From assembly GCA_028066355.1 (NCBI GenBank), contig JALCBP010000016.1:1-46686 (forward strand): DNA of 46,686 nucleotides, given 5' to 3'. Shown piece by piece: positions 16,646 to 26,006 of this stretch (positions within the stretch are counted from its first letter, which is position 1; the number at the start of each line of letters is the position of its first letter). The translations under genes were made by a program, and so were the position numbers. This DNA is from UBA1268 sp002694955 (lineage in GTDB: Bacteria > Planctomycetota > Planctomycetia > Pirellulales > UBA1268). The notes beneath the pieces are model-generated. The model had not been told where the DNA came from and searched no databases. It was given only the letters and a program-made list of their open reading frames with translations.

Positions 16646-18177
16646 TACTTTGTAGGCACTTCCTTTATTCGGAAACTGTACAGGCTGGCAACGTGATCGG
16701 CCGGCATATCACAAAGCCTAAGTTCTTCTGCTAGCTTCTTTGGGCTTTCTACAGCTTCGCCCACGAGTCGTTCAAATTTCTCATTCACGACCAAAGCGGT
16801 CTCTTTAGGATCAGATTGTGAGTGTCCAAGTGGAAAGATACAGAGTTCGCCATCCAGTTTACCGAACTGTTTGTGAACAATAGAAACACGTGCTGGGATT
16901 CCCTCTGGGTACAAAGAATCGTACTCTTGACCGCCGTGTTGGATGTGTATCTTTTCGATAACACGGGCCAATTCCTTACTTGTGATTGCATTATTGGAGT
17001 AGTCTTCCGGTAGAAGCATCAACTCAATCCAACCACAGCGTAGATATCCAGCTGCAAACTTTAACGCTGCTTTTTGTAGTGTCTTTGCAACGATGTACGG
17101 CAACGAATGGTCTGCCGACTGTCTGGTTTGTGGGGACCGCTTAGCCGGGTCAGCGATAATTGAGAAAGCCGGCTCATAAATGGTAATAGTAATTGACAAA
17201 ATTGAATCGAGGTCTTTGACAATCTGGGGGGTGATAGCAAGAAGATTAATCAGTGACTGTAACGCAGAAGCTGACTGATGTTCATACAAGCCGAGTTTGA
17301 AGTGCATCGAATGTATTGCAAATGCATCGCCAGACTCACCGAGATCAAGGTCAAATGGGCTTAATCCGTCTCGACACGGCTCGTTCAACCGATAAATGGC
17401 AAGTGGGTTGCGAAAAATATCTCGTGGGCCCTGAAATCCATCGATCGCTCGGTATGATGCGAGCAAAGCAGTTTCGGCTGCAAATGCTGCTGATGAACCT
17501 TTGCTATCAGAGAGTTGATCACCAGCACGAATTGCCCTAAATGGTACATAGTGAGCGACAACAAGGCCGATAGCTGACTCGATCTGAAGAGGACATCCGC
17601 CTAAGGCAGCCGTGAAAGCGGCCGCACATGCGACCGCTCCGTGATGAACATGATCTATGCCGTATTTTCGAAGTGGAAATACTTCTGCTAATCGTCCCCG
17701 GATTTCATCAATGAGCAGCATCATTCGTAATGTGCGATTTCCATCGAAACCTTTTTCACGACCAGCTGCTATGGCCACGGGATAGAAGTCATTGTGACCA
17801 AATTCCCCGGCTACGTGACCAGTATTCTTATCGTATCCAAAATTTGTGCCGTTCGAATCCCATTCACGCACTGCTGCAACATTTGCCCCCACACTTCGTA
17901 CAGTGTCCACTGCTACGTGTGCGCCGAGACAAATGCCACCTTTTTGCGCTGTGGTCGGGCGGGTTTGGAGCGATTCTCGTCGCAGGACAGTGCACGCGTT
18001 AGCGTGATGGTGGAGAGCCGATACTCCACAGCCCACACTATCAATATGAAAACGCTCAGTCAGTGCTAGGGTTTCTGGCGAGACACACTGTGGCGCAAAC
18101 AGGAAGTCCCTGCAATACTCACCAAGGCCGACAGCCTGATTCGAGTTGGCAGGAAGAAATCTTTTTGTTCCATTCAA
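16645..18177 (-). CDS. MmgE/PrpD family protein (2-methylcitrate dehydratase-like)
   Basis: A 510-residue cytoplasmic protein of the MmgE/PrpD family, which includes 2-methylcitrate dehydratase and cis-aconitate decarboxylase. The signature region is YGIDHVHHGAVACAAAFTAAL followed by DQLSDSKGSSAAFAAETALLA. The C-terminal small domain holds SLYPEGIPARVSI, then QSDPKETALVVNEKFERL. The latter matches the usual (G/P)xxxxPxxxxxxxxKFxxL family stretch. The substrate is not certain: no prpB, prpC or methylcitrate synthase is in the window, so it may act on another tricarboxylic or sugar acid. It is the first gene of a four-gene minus-strand run ending in deoC. Confidence 0.82.
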   Translation of the reverse strand: MNGTKRFLPANSNQAVGLGEYCRDFLFAPQCVSPETLALTERFHIDSVGCGVSALHHHANACTVLRRESLQTRPTTAQKGGICLGAHVAVDTVRSVGANVAAVREWDSNGTNFGYDKNTGHVAGEFGHNDFYPVAIAAGREKGFDGNRTLRMMLLIDEIRGRLAEVFPLRKYGIDHVHHGAVACAAAFTAALGGCPLQIESAIGLVVAHYVPFRAIRAGDQLSDSKGSSAAFAAETALLASYRAIDGFQGPRDIFRNPLAIYRLNEPCRDGLSPFDLDLGESGDAFAIHSMHFKLGLYEHQSASALQSLINLLAITPQIVKDLDSILSITITIYEPAFSIIADPAKRSPQTRQSADHSLPYIVAKTLQKAALKFAAGYLRCGWIELMLLPEDYSNNAITSKELARVIEKIHIQHGGQEYDSLYPEGIPARVSIVHKQFGKLDGELCIFPLGHSQSDPKETALVVNEKFERLVGEAVESPKKLAEELRLCDMPADHVASLYSFRIKEVPTK

Positions 18178-18285
18178 CGGTAAGTACCTTTTTCCTTCGT
18201 AGTCATAGCTTTTACGCAGTGGGATCTGTCAAAACATCAAGAAACCGGTTCTACACCAATCGACACGAAGATAGACTAGTACATC

Positions 18286-20412
18286 ATGGAATCACAGCAA
18301 CTCGGCCCGTATGTTCTTATTAAGCGCCTTGGAAGAGGTGGCATGGGTGCAGTCTATGAGGCTGAACATGAGGGCACTGGTGAGCATGTTGCAGTCAAGG
18401 TGCTCGCGCCCCACCTTGCTGATGACTTCGGGCTTAAAGAACGGTTTAATGCAGAAATACAAACGTTGAAGCCGCTACGGTGTCCCGGGATAGTCCAGCT
18501 TATTGCCTATGGCGAAGATGATGGTCAACCATACTTTTCAATGGAACTTGTTCATGGCCAGAGTCTAGAACGACTTATACGTGGTGGCCGTATATTTGCT
18601 GCGGAAGAGGTAATAGCCTTCTCCATTGAAATTGCCCGTTCACTCAAAGTCGCCCATGATCATGGAATTATCCATCGGGATTTAAAGCCGGCGAACCTTC
18701 TTGTTCCTGATGACGCACAACAAGCCGGCGCACAGGTAAAGCTTGCCGATTTTGGTATCGCTAAACTGTTCGGCGCAGCTAGTCAGACAGCTCACGGAAG
18801 TATTGTCGGTACTGCCGAATTCATGGCGCCAGAGCAGGCAGCTGGCAAACCCCTAGATGCTCGTGCAGACCTCTATACGCTTGGGCTCGTCATGTTCACG
18901 ATGATTGCCGGGAAGCCACCGTTTCGAGGTTCACAATTAACCGAGATCATTACCAAACAACTCCGTGAGGCTCCCCCAAGGGTAAGAAGCTTCCGAGATA
19001 AGATCCCTAAAGAACTCGATACTCTCATCGATGACTTACTTGCCAAAGACCCTGCCAAACGTCCGGCGAGTGCGCTCGCAGTTGGGCGTCGACTAACGGC
19101 GATACAGGATATGCTTTCGCAGGATGAAAATATGGGCCATACCCATGGCGATGGTTCTCCATCTCTAATTATCAAAAACCATGCTGACCCAGGAGCACCA
19201 ACAAATCATGACCGGTCATCCTCACTTACTGAAGCATCATCACAAAAGAAAGGCTACCAGGACATTCCTCCTGCGGTTGATTTATTTGCAGAGACAAAAG
19301 CCAAAACGCATCATGAATTAGGTGACAGTTCAGATGGAGCCCTTGATGCAACGACAGAACTTCCATGTGTTTTAAAGGAGACGCAGCCACCAACGAAAAA
19401 ACAGGACCCATCCCATTCCACTTCGCAGAGCGCACAAAACAAAGCAGCTTCTTTAAGTGAAAACCCTGATTTGGGAAACAATGTTCCAATTGGACAGCGT
19501 CTAACGAAACAGGCTACGAGTAATGACAGTGATGCTACAACTCCTGACGCAGATGACGACTCGAAGTCGACAGTTGTAGATACGAAACTCGCAAGAAGAT
19601 TTGTCACGGTTGAGGAATTTGATCGAGCTGCAAAGAAGGAGAGCAAACGGCATCGCTGGCAGCGGATTCGTGTTGACACGCTTGTGACCGCTGTGACAGT
19701 GCTTTTTTTTGTTTCAGTAGCGTGGTGGATTATTAAGCCAAGGACCGCAGACGAGTTGTACCAAACTATCAGTCTCGAGACGCAGGGAGAAGCACCTGAT
19801 CTCCGGCGTGTACGCGTGGAACTCGATGAGTTTCTAAAGCGTTATCCAGACGATGATCGAGCTTTGGTTGTGAGCTCACTGCAGCATCAGCTTCGTGTGA
19901 ATATTCTCGAGGCAAAAATGCGTCGTAGGGTTCTCGGTTCGCGTGTGGTACCCGCCATCGAGCGCGACTATAGGGCGGCCATATCCCGCGAGCCAGAGAG
20001 TCCCTCCGCGGCCTTACAGGCTATGCAGGCAGTGCGAACGGTTCATGCACAGAAGACTGCTCCTTTGGACGCAAACCTTTCCGTGGAGGATAAGGAAACG
20101 TGGCTTAGCCTCATTGATCGTCAGATCCTTCGACTGGAGCAAAGCGCTGGGAAAGAACAAATAGAGGATCTAGAGCGGGCCAACAATGTCCTCCAGGAAG
20201 CGTCAAAGCTTTACACTCAAGCAAGTGATTCAAAAGACACAAAGGTGGCGGAGAAACAGTTTGAGCAAACCAAGCTTCTTCTGCAGAGTCTGATTGAAAC
20301 CTATGGTGAACGTCCTCATACCAAAAACATCGCGAAAGAAGCTAAAAAACTCCTTACCAGAATTGATCAAACTGAAAATGAAAAAGTTTTAAGCAAGGGA
20401 CAGCAAGAATGA
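18286..20412 (+). CDS. Membrane-anchored Ser/Thr protein kinase, PknB-like
   Basis: Hanks-type kinase of 708 residues. The kinase domain is residues 7-270: glycine loop GRGGMGAVYEAE (16-27), ATP lysine K38 in VAVKVL, catalytic loop HRDLKPAN (130-137, D132) and DFG (155-157). The segment between DFG and APEQ holds possible autophosphorylation Ser/Thr sites. A low-complexity polar linker (about 275-450) leads to one membrane helix (465-483). The extracytoplasmic part (about 490-708) is helical and charged, with coiled-coil or TPR-like character but no PASTA repeats. The signal sensed is unknown. The stop overlaps the hemL start by ATGA, so the two genes share a transcript and probably translation. 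Confidence 0.95.
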   Translation: MESQQLGPYVLIKRLGRGGMGAVYEAEHEGTGEHVAVKVLAPHLADDFGLKERFNAEIQTLKPLRCPGIVQLIAYGEDDGQPYFSMELVHGQSLERLIRGGRIFAAEEVIAFSIEIARSLKVAHDHGIIHRDLKPANLLVPDDAQQAGAQVKLADFGIAKLFGAASQTAHGSIVGTAEFMAPEQAAGKPLDARADLYTLGLVMFTMIAGKPPFRGSQLTEIITKQLREAPPRVRSFRDKIPKELDTLIDDLLAKDPAKRPASALAVGRRLTAIQDMLSQDENMGHTHGDGSPSLIIKNHADPGAPTNHDRSSSLTEASSQKKGYQDIPPAVDLFAETKAKTHHELGDSSDGALDATTELPCVLKETQPPTKKQDPSHSTSQSAQNKAASLSENPDLGNNVPIGQRLTKQATSNDSDATTPDADDDSKSTVVDTKLARRFVTVEEFDRAAKKESKRHRWQRIRVDTLVTAVTVLFFVSVAWWIIKPRTADELYQTISLETQGEAPDLRRVRVELDEFLKRYPDDDRALVVSSLQHQLRVNILEAKMRRRVLGSRVVPAIERDYRAAISREPESPSAALQAMQAVRTVHAQKTAPLDANLSVEDKETWLSLIDRQILRLEQSAGKEQIEDLERANNVLQEASKLYTQASDSKDTKVAEKQFEQTKLLLQSLIETYGERPHTKNIAKEAKKLLTRIDQTENEKVLSKGQQE

Positions 20413-21731
20413 CCGATACACGCGTGCTTAGCCATAAGGCCTTCAATCGTGCAAAGCAACTTATTCCAGGAGGAGTAAATTCTCCTGCTAGAGCCTTTGG
20501 AGCAGTGGGTGGTGAACCAATCTTTTTTCAGTCAGGGCAGGGGGCCCAACTCACAGATATCGATGGCCGTACCTATCTCGATTATATTGGATCGTGGGGA
20601 CCAATGATCCTCGGACACCGCCATCCACGAGTTGTTGCAGCCATTGAAAACGCACTCTCTCGAGGTACGAGTTATGGTGCCCCAACCGAAGCTGAGAGTG
20701 GACTCGCTGAACAGATTATTGAGGCTGTTCCAAGTATCGAGAAAGTGAGGATGGTAAGTTCAGGCACCGAAGCAGCCATGAGTGCTGTTCGACTTGCGCG
20801 TGGTGCGACTGGACGCGAGGTCATCATAAAATTTGCTGGCAACTACCACGGTCATGCTGACAGTTTATTGGTTTCGGCAGGGTCCGCTGCAGCTACGCTT
20901 GGAGTTCCCGATTCCCCTGGTGTGACAGCCGGTACAGCAAAAGACACGCTCGTATTGGAATACAACGACACCGAAGCTTTGGAAAGAGTCTTTGAAGAGC
21001 GTGGCGATAAAATAGCGGCACTGCTCATGGAGCCAGTTGTCGGCAACATGGGTTTGGTTGAACCCTCCCGCGAATTTCTTCAGACCGCTCGAACAATCAC
21101 TGAAAAACATGGGGCCATTCTTGTGTTTGATGAAGTGATGACGGGGTTTCGGCTCGCGTTTGGTGGAGCACAGGAGCTATATGGAGTAACTCCTGATATT
21201 ACAACACTAGGAAAAATTGTCGGTGGTGGACTTCCGCTCGGTGCTTATGGCGGGAAGGCCGATATTATGAATCAAGTGTTACCGGCTGGTAAAGTTTTTC
21301 AGGCTGGCACCCTTTCCGGCAACCCATTGGCCGTTGCGGCAGGAGCGGCGACGCTGGCAGAACTAAAGGATCATCCGCCGTACAAGGCACTGGATCAAAA
21401 TGGAAAGATTCTGGAGGAAGGTTTTCGAAACGCTGCAGTAGAAGCTGGTATCCCTTGCCACATTGCGCGTGTTGGCAGCATGATGACCATCTTTTTCCAA
21501 GCCGGTGCGTTTTCCGAAGGAACGCGGCGAGTAACTGGTTGGAAGACGGCACGCGAAAGTAACACTGAACAGTATGCAAAGTTCTTTTGGGGCATGATTG
21601 AGCACGGCATTTACCTACCGTGCAGTCAGTTTGAGGCGCTCTTTTTCTCGTCAGCACATACTGAAAATGAGATTCAACAAACCGTTAAAGCCGCGAAACA
21701 AGTTCTTCTTCAAATGGCGTCAGAGGCGTGA
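20409..21731 (+). CDS. hemL: Glutamate-1-semialdehyde 2,1-aminomutase HemL
   Basis: PLP enzyme that moves the amino group of glutamate-1-semialdehyde to give 5-aminolevulinate, the C5 route to haem. The 440-residue protein has the PLP lysine K269 in TTLGKIVGGGLPLGAYGG. It also has GTEAAMSAVRLARG (119-132), NYHGHAD (145-151) and VFDEVMTGFR (239-248), and the family-typical opening FNRAKQLIPGGVNSPARAF. The ATG at 20409 overlaps the upstream kinase stop by 4 bases. The 3' end overlaps the convergent EEP gene by 12 bp. No hemA is nearby. Confidence 0.97.
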   Translation: MTDTRVLSHKAFNRAKQLIPGGVNSPARAFGAVGGEPIFFQSGQGAQLTDIDGRTYLDYIGSWGPMILGHRHPRVVAAIENALSRGTSYGAPTEAESGLAEQIIEAVPSIEKVRMVSSGTEAAMSAVRLARGATGREVIIKFAGNYHGHADSLLVSAGSAAATLGVPDSPGVTAGTAKDTLVLEYNDTEALERVFEERGDKIAALLMEPVVGNMGLVEPSREFLQTARTITEKHGAILVFDEVMTGFRLAFGGAQELYGVTPDITTLGKIVGGGLPLGAYGGKADIMNQVLPAGKVFQAGTLSGNPLAVAAGAATLAELKDHPPYKALDQNGKILEEGFRNAAVEAGIPCHIARVGSMMTIFFQAGAFSEGTRRVTGWKTARESNTEQYAKFFWGMIEHGIYLPCSQFEALFFSSAHTENEIQQTVKAAKQVLLQMASEA

Positions 21732-22448
21732 AACGCCTTGCTCAAGTGAGAAGTCAACGACTATCGGTAGATGATCGCTCGCGATGCGCGCAAGGCTCGT
21801 TCGCACAACCCTCGCGTCATTCATAGTGACGTTTCCACGGTAAAATATCTTATCGAGACCGCCAACAGGTAGCCAAGAAGGAAAGCTTCGAAATTCTGAC
21901 GGAGGTGACGTCACCTGCTGAAACCCGCGGTTGGCCAAGGATCTTTCAGCAAGTGTGTTTCTCCAGTCATTAAAGTCACCAGCGATAATGGTGGGGATCG
22001 CCTGAGAAGGCTGAAAAAGTTGGTGTGTAAGAAGAGCTTCGACCTGCCAATGCCGTTCTCTTTCGTCGAGGCCGAGATGCGTATTCACGAGATGAATAAC
22101 ACCCTCTGGCGTCTCCACATGAATGAGCTGTGCACCACGGGACTTCCGTATACCTCGTTTAAGGGAAATTCGATGCGTGCTACCGACCGCCCACCTTGAA
22201 AGAATGAGATTGCCATAGGTCCCGTTTGCGACAGGAACGTTAGCCTGAAAGATCGACTGAAACTTAAGTGTTTGCCCAAGTACCCGTGGTTGATCGTCGT
22301 AATCACTACGATGTACGAGTCGGTCAACTTCCTGTAGGCACACAAGATCAGGGCATTCATGATGAATGCAATCGATGATCCGCTGGAGCGAATAACGCCG
22401 GTCCCTTCCGCCGATGCCTTTATGAATATTCCATGACAAGAGCCTCAT
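21720..22448 (-). CDS. Endonuclease/exonuclease/phosphatase (EEP) family protein
   Basis: A 242-residue metal-dependent phosphodiesterase fold. All four EEP motifs are visible: LLSWNIHKG (N7), VCLQEVD (E40), IIAGDFNDW (about 158-166) and the C-terminal ASDHLPIVVDF. There is no signal peptide, so it is probably cytoplasmic. Members include DNA repair nucleases, phospholipases and nucleotidases; the short form with YGNLILSR resembles small bacterial EEP proteins annotated next to cardiolipin synthases, but here cardiolipin synthase is 14 kb away. The substrate is not predictable. The tail overlaps hemL by 12 bp in the opposite orientation. Confidence 0.88.
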   Translation of the reverse strand: MRLLSWNIHKGIGGRDRRYSLQRIIDCIHHECPDLVCLQEVDRLVHRSDYDDQPRVLGQTLKFQSIFQANVPVANGTYGNLILSRWAVGSTHRISLKRGIRKSRGAQLIHVETPEGVIHLVNTHLGLDERERHWQVEALLTHQLFQPSQAIPTIIAGDFNDWRNTLAERSLANRGFQQVTSPPSEFRSFPSWLPVGGLDKIFYRGNVTMNDARVVRTSLARIASDHLPIVVDFSLEQGVSRL

Positions 22449-22789
22449 GGGGAGTTAATATCCTCTCACGTGATAAATATTCAACACTACCATAACAAGG
22501 ACTTCTCTTGGGGTTCTTGCATGCTCAGCACCAGATTCGGTTCGACAGCGGCTGTCATTGCCAAGCGGAGCGCATGGCTCCCTTGAAGCGATTGTATTTT
22601 CATATGTTGAGTGCCAATGAAGGGTCTTTAAGGAAGTTGTTCCTGTAGCAGAAAGTTGTTTAAAACTAATAAAGTATGGTAGGTAGCAAGTGTCGGTTCA
22701 TACAATAACTTGGCTCAGTTCAGGAAATCCGATTGGGATTATTCAACATCAGGAGGAGGCTAACTATCAATACGTGTCTCCCTCATCAA
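22449..22789. other. Intergenic region between divergent EEP and hydrolase genes
   Basis: No convincing ORF or RNA gene is seen in these about 340 bases. A short palindrome (GACAGCGGCTGTC, near 22550) is present. A strong AGGAGGAGG purine run lies at 22751-22759, close to the hydrolase start region. The region must hold divergent promoters, but I could not pick a clear -35/-10 pair. Confidence 0.5.
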
Positions 22790-23767
22790 TTGAAACAACT
22801 TGAGAAGTACAGTGTATTCACGCTCGTGATTTGCTCTAGCTTGTTTTGTGTTCCTTGTCTTGCATATGACCCTGCTGGCGGGCTTTTTGATCTAGAAGAA
22901 TCTCACGCCATCTACATCGAGTCATCAAACGAGGGCAGAGTCATACCGCTACTAATTTCCTTGCCTGAAAAAAAGGGGCTGCTGCCAGTAATTCTTTTTA
23001 GCCACGGACTCGGCGGTTCACGGAACGGGTACAAGTATGTTCGAGCCCACTGGACTGGGAGGGGTTATGCGACAATATTTCTCCAGCACCCAGGTAGTGA
23101 TGACTCGCTTCTCAAGGGTGTGTCCCCTAGTCAGGCCTTGCGGCAACTTCGTGGGGCTGCCACACGAGCGAATATGAATCTTCGCGCAGACGACGTGACG
23201 GATGTTCTCGATGCCATGAGTGTTTGGACCAACCATAAGGAAAGCCCTTTCTACGGCAGAATGGATGAAAATAACGTCGGAATGGCGGGACATTCGATGG
23301 GAGCAGTAACGTCACAGCTCATGATTGGCCAGCAACGCTGGCTGAGTTCGACCAAAAAAGAAAAGCGGATACAAGCGGCGGTACTCATGAGCCCAAGCAG
23401 CCCGTCACTCCAGTCCGCCGGGTCAGCATTTGGTGCAGTGACGACCCCCTGCCTTCTACTAACAGGAACGCGCGATAGTGTTCCTATGCTCAGTAATCAA
23501 ACAGTTGAATCGAGGCGTGCTGTATTTGAAGCGTTGCCGTCTGGAAATGCTTATGAACTCGTCTTTGATAAAGCAAGGCATTCTGCTTTTTCTGACAGGC
23601 CACGCCAAAACGAACCGCCTCACAACCCAAAGCACCATACTGCCATTCAGGTAATTACAACCGCATTTTGGGATGCCTATCTACAAAATAATAAACAGGC
23701 CAAGAAATGGCTTAAAGAAGAGGCAGCAAAAATTCTTGATCCAAATGACGTCTGGCAGACCAAATGA
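22790..23767 (+). CDS. Secreted alpha/beta hydrolase (dienelactone/PAF-acetylhydrolase-like)
   Basis: A predicted exported serine hydrolase of about 325 residues. Signal peptide at the start: a short charged stretch, then SVFTLVICSSLFCVPCLAYD with likely cleavage after CLA. Oxyanion-hole region VILFSHGLGGSRNG, nucleophile elbow MAGHSMGAVTS (catalytic Ser), acid in LLTGTRDSVPM and a His in KARHSAFSD. The substrate is unknown; related planctomycete proteins are annotated as PAF-acetylhydrolase-like or chlorophyllase-like. The start is uncertain: TTG at 22790 gives the cleanest signal peptide, TTG at 22733 is longer, and the best Shine-Dalgarno (22751-22759) points at an in-frame ATC near 22766. 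The gene is convergent with the hydroxylase gene downstream. Confidence 0.8.
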   Translation: MKQLEKYSVFTLVICSSLFCVPCLAYDPAGGLFDLEESHAIYIESSNEGRVIPLLISLPEKKGLLPVILFSHGLGGSRNGYKYVRAHWTGRGYATIFLQHPGSDDSLLKGVSPSQALRQLRGAATRANMNLRADDVTDVLDAMSVWTNHKESPFYGRMDENNVGMAGHSMGAVTSQLMIGQQRWLSSTKKEKRIQAAVLMSPSSPSLQSAGSAFGAVTTPCLLLTGTRDSVPMLSNQTVESRRAVFEALPSGNAYELVFDKARHSAFSDRPRQNEPPHNPKHHTAIQVITTAFWDAYLQNNKQAKKWLKEEAAKILDPNDVWQTK

Positions 23768-23805
23768 CGCCAGGACTGGCCCCTCATAATGCTTTCAAGA
23801 TCATC

Positions 23806-24372
23806 TTAGGCAATGCCTTCAGCCCGCATGTCTTCCCAGTCCTTTTCGGATGGCTTCGCAATCGTCCCACAGATGAAATCTCCGATAGGAAACGCAACGT
23901 TAAAGTTTTTGTCGGGATATTTATGATGCAAGAAGTGATGGCGGGCGCAGAACTTGTAGATCCACCAGTTCTTAAAAAACCTGCCAGTCGGCTGATGCAT
24001 TTCCAAATGGATTTGATTCCAGATCGTATGGTGCAAAGCTACGACAAGCATAAACATTCCTGCACCCACGGGGGAAAACCAGAACAGTATGATCGCTATC
24101 GGCAGGCCTTCCACGAGTCCTTCCCAAAAATTTAACCGAATTCCACGATCCTCGCCCTTAGGCATGGGGTCATCGTGGAACACCTTGCGGTACTGAGTGT
24201 GGTGCTCAACGGCATGGCTCGTAAAGATTTTTTTCCTCAACTTAGAATTCTTTAAGAAAGTAAGCTTTGGCAATTTGTGCATGAGTTTGCAGTGAATCTG
24301 ATGCTCAATTAAGGACATCAGGACAACCATCGCGGCGAACCATCCGACCAGAGACAATACTTGAAGTAACAT
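23806..24372 (-). CDS. Fatty acid hydroxylase/sterol desaturase-like membrane protein
   Basis: A 188-residue membrane protein with the three histidine clusters of the non-haem di-iron hydroxylase superfamily: SHAVEHH with a preceding H (about residues 52-58), HHTIWNQIHLEMH (about 112-124) and ARHHFLHHKYP (about 141-151). There are three to four hydrophobic segments. Such enzymes hydroxylate or desaturate fatty acids, sterols, carotenoids or hopanoid precursors using O2. The precise substrate is unknown, and it is shorter than most family members, so it may be a minimal version. The ATG at 24372 places the first membrane helix at once. It stands alone, convergent with the hydrolase gene and about 115 bp from the helicase. 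Confidence 0.82.
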   Translation of the reverse strand: MLLQVLSLVGWFAAMVVLMSLIEHQIHCKLMHKLPKLTFLKNSKLRKKIFTSHAVEHHTQYRKVFHDDPMPKGEDRGIRLNFWEGLVEGLPIAIILFWFSPVGAGMFMLVVALHHTIWNQIHLEMHQPTGRFFKNWWIYKFCARHHFLHHKYPDKNFNVAFPIGDFICGTIAKPSEKDWEDMRAEGIA

Positions 24373-24488
24373 GTGTTCACAGTTCTATGGGTTGGTGAAA
24401 TTACCGCCGTGAAATTAAATGCCGATCGCATTAACTAAGCACGGTTTGTACCAACAGCAAAGCGCCACCGTTAGATCAATTTCATCGT

Positions 24489-26006
24489 CTATTTCTGCAC
24501 TTTAACGTGAAATTTTCTTTTTCTGGGTACACGTTTCCCAGCAGAACGCTGGTTTTCTATACGACGTTTTTTCCGCGGTTCACGCCTCGAATTAGGGCGT
24601 TCGCGTCGTTTTTGACGCTTGCGTTTAACACCATCCGGCACATCGTCTGTGTCATGGTCGACCCTGTTTTGCTCAGGTAGAAGCCGTTGGAGCACAACTG
24701 CGGCAATATCCTCAGCCTGGCATCCCTCATCAAGCAGCTTTTGCACCAACTTTTTTTCTTCATTCAAGTCATTTTTCTTGAGGTCAATCCGAAGAGAATC
24801 AAGAAGTTTATCACTCTGCAGGCTACGTATTGCAGAGTGCGAGGGCAGTTTTTCAATCGTTAATTTCGCGCCTGTGAATCGCTCGATTGTCGCAACTGAT
24901 CGCATACCAGCACCTGTCACGAGACTGAGAGCAAGGCCCTTCTTTCCGGCGCGTCCCGTACGGCCAACCCGGTGCACATAATCTTCCGGGTCTTTCGGTA
25001 GGTCATAGTTTATGACTACACCAAGCTCGTTTACGTCAATACCTCGGGCTGCTACATCCGTTGCTACCAAGTAATGAAAACGAGATTTCCGGAAATTCGC
25101 CATGACTCGTTCTCGCTGGGCTTGCGCCATACCCCCATGAAGTCGATCAACAATACAGCCATTTGTTGCTAGATCTTCGGAAAGTTTTTCGACCATCTGT
25201 TGAGTGTTGCAAAAGATCACACCACTTTTTGCGTCGTAAAACTGAAGTAACCGCAGGAGTGCATCAAACTTCATTTGATGCTTTACCTTAAATCCTTTTT
25301 CTGTAACAAGAGGTGCTTCTTGGCCAACGCCCTGTTTCACCGTAATGTATCGAGGGTTTGTAGAAAATTTTTCGACCAATGCTTTAATTGAAGAACTTAT
25401 TGTGGCAGAGAAAAATATGGTCTGTCGTTCAGGTGAGGCTTTTTGAAGGATTTTTTCCACGTCATCGCGGAAGCCCATATCCAGCATCCGGTCAGCTTCA
25501 TCTAATACCAGGGTCTTGATCGTTGAGAGATCAATTGTGGACTGTTCTATATGGTCAAGCAGTCGCCCAGGAGTGGCGATAATAACTTGTGCACCACCGC
25601 GTATATCGCGCAATTGGTCTCGATACGAAGCACCGCCGAAAATTATCGCTGTCTTCAGTTTTTTCTTATATTTCCCAAATTTATGGACTTCGTTTCCAAC
25701 CTGCTTTGCAAGCTCGCGGGTCGGAGTCAGAATGAGCGCCTGGGGTTTTCTTTGTTTCGTACTAATTTTTTCTACGATAGGGATGCAGAACGCAGCAGTC
25801 TTACCAGAGCCAGTTTGAGATTGTCCAACGACGTCAAAGCCTTCTTGGATAACAGGAATGGCTTCTTTTTGAATCGGAGAAGGTAGATCAAAGCCAAGAC
25901 AACGCACCGACGCCTGCATTTCTTCAGACAAATCGAGATCCCCAAATCCTCCCGAACAGGGGTGAGGTGTGGGGATTCCTGAGACTGCCTGATTATTTTC
26001 TGTCAT
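24489..26006 (-). CDS. DEAD-box ATP-dependent RNA helicase
   Basis: A 505-residue cytoplasmic RNA helicase for ribosome assembly or RNA decay (RhlE/DeaD group). Motifs in order: Q motif GFDLPSPIQ, motif I QTGSGKT, PTRELA, TPGRLLD, DEADRMLDMGF, SATI, then the C-terminal RecA domain with ARGID and HRVGRTGRAG. After the core comes a helical segment and a highly basic tail (last about 50 residues, many Arg and Lys), likely for RNA binding, as in many bacterial DEAD-box proteins. The ATG at 26006 is followed by a short unstructured leader before the Q motif. A GC-rich hairpin lies about 70-90 bases upstream in its leader region. Confidence 0.95.
   Translation of the reverse strand: MTENNQAVSGIPTPHPCSGGFGDLDLSEEMQASVRCLGFDLPSPIQKEAIPVIQEGFDVVGQSQTGSGKTAAFCIPIVEKISTKQRKPQALILTPTRELAKQVGNEVHKFGKYKKKLKTAIIFGGASYRDQLRDIRGGAQVIIATPGRLLDHIEQSTIDLSTIKTLVLDEADRMLDMGFRDDVEKILQKASPERQTIFFSATISSSIKALVEKFSTNPRYITVKQGVGQEAPLVTEKGFKVKHQMKFDALLRLLQFYDAKSGVIFCNTQQMVEKLSEDLATNGCIVDRLHGGMAQAQRERVMANFRKSRFHYLVATDVAARGIDVNELGVVINYDLPKDPEDYVHRVGRTGRAGKKGLALSLVTGAGMRSVATIERFTGAKLTIEKLPSHSAIRSLQSDKLLDSLRIDLKKNDLNEEKKLVQKLLDEGCQAEDIAAVVLQRLLPEQNRVDHDTDDVPDGVKRKRQKRRERPNSRREPRKKRRIENQRSAGKRVPRKRKFHVKVQK

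Noticed and set aside
23764..24135. A 123-residue plus-strand ORF after the alpha/beta hydrolase
   Set aside because: It overlaps the hydroxylase gene on the other strand, whose three histidine boxes are far more convincing.
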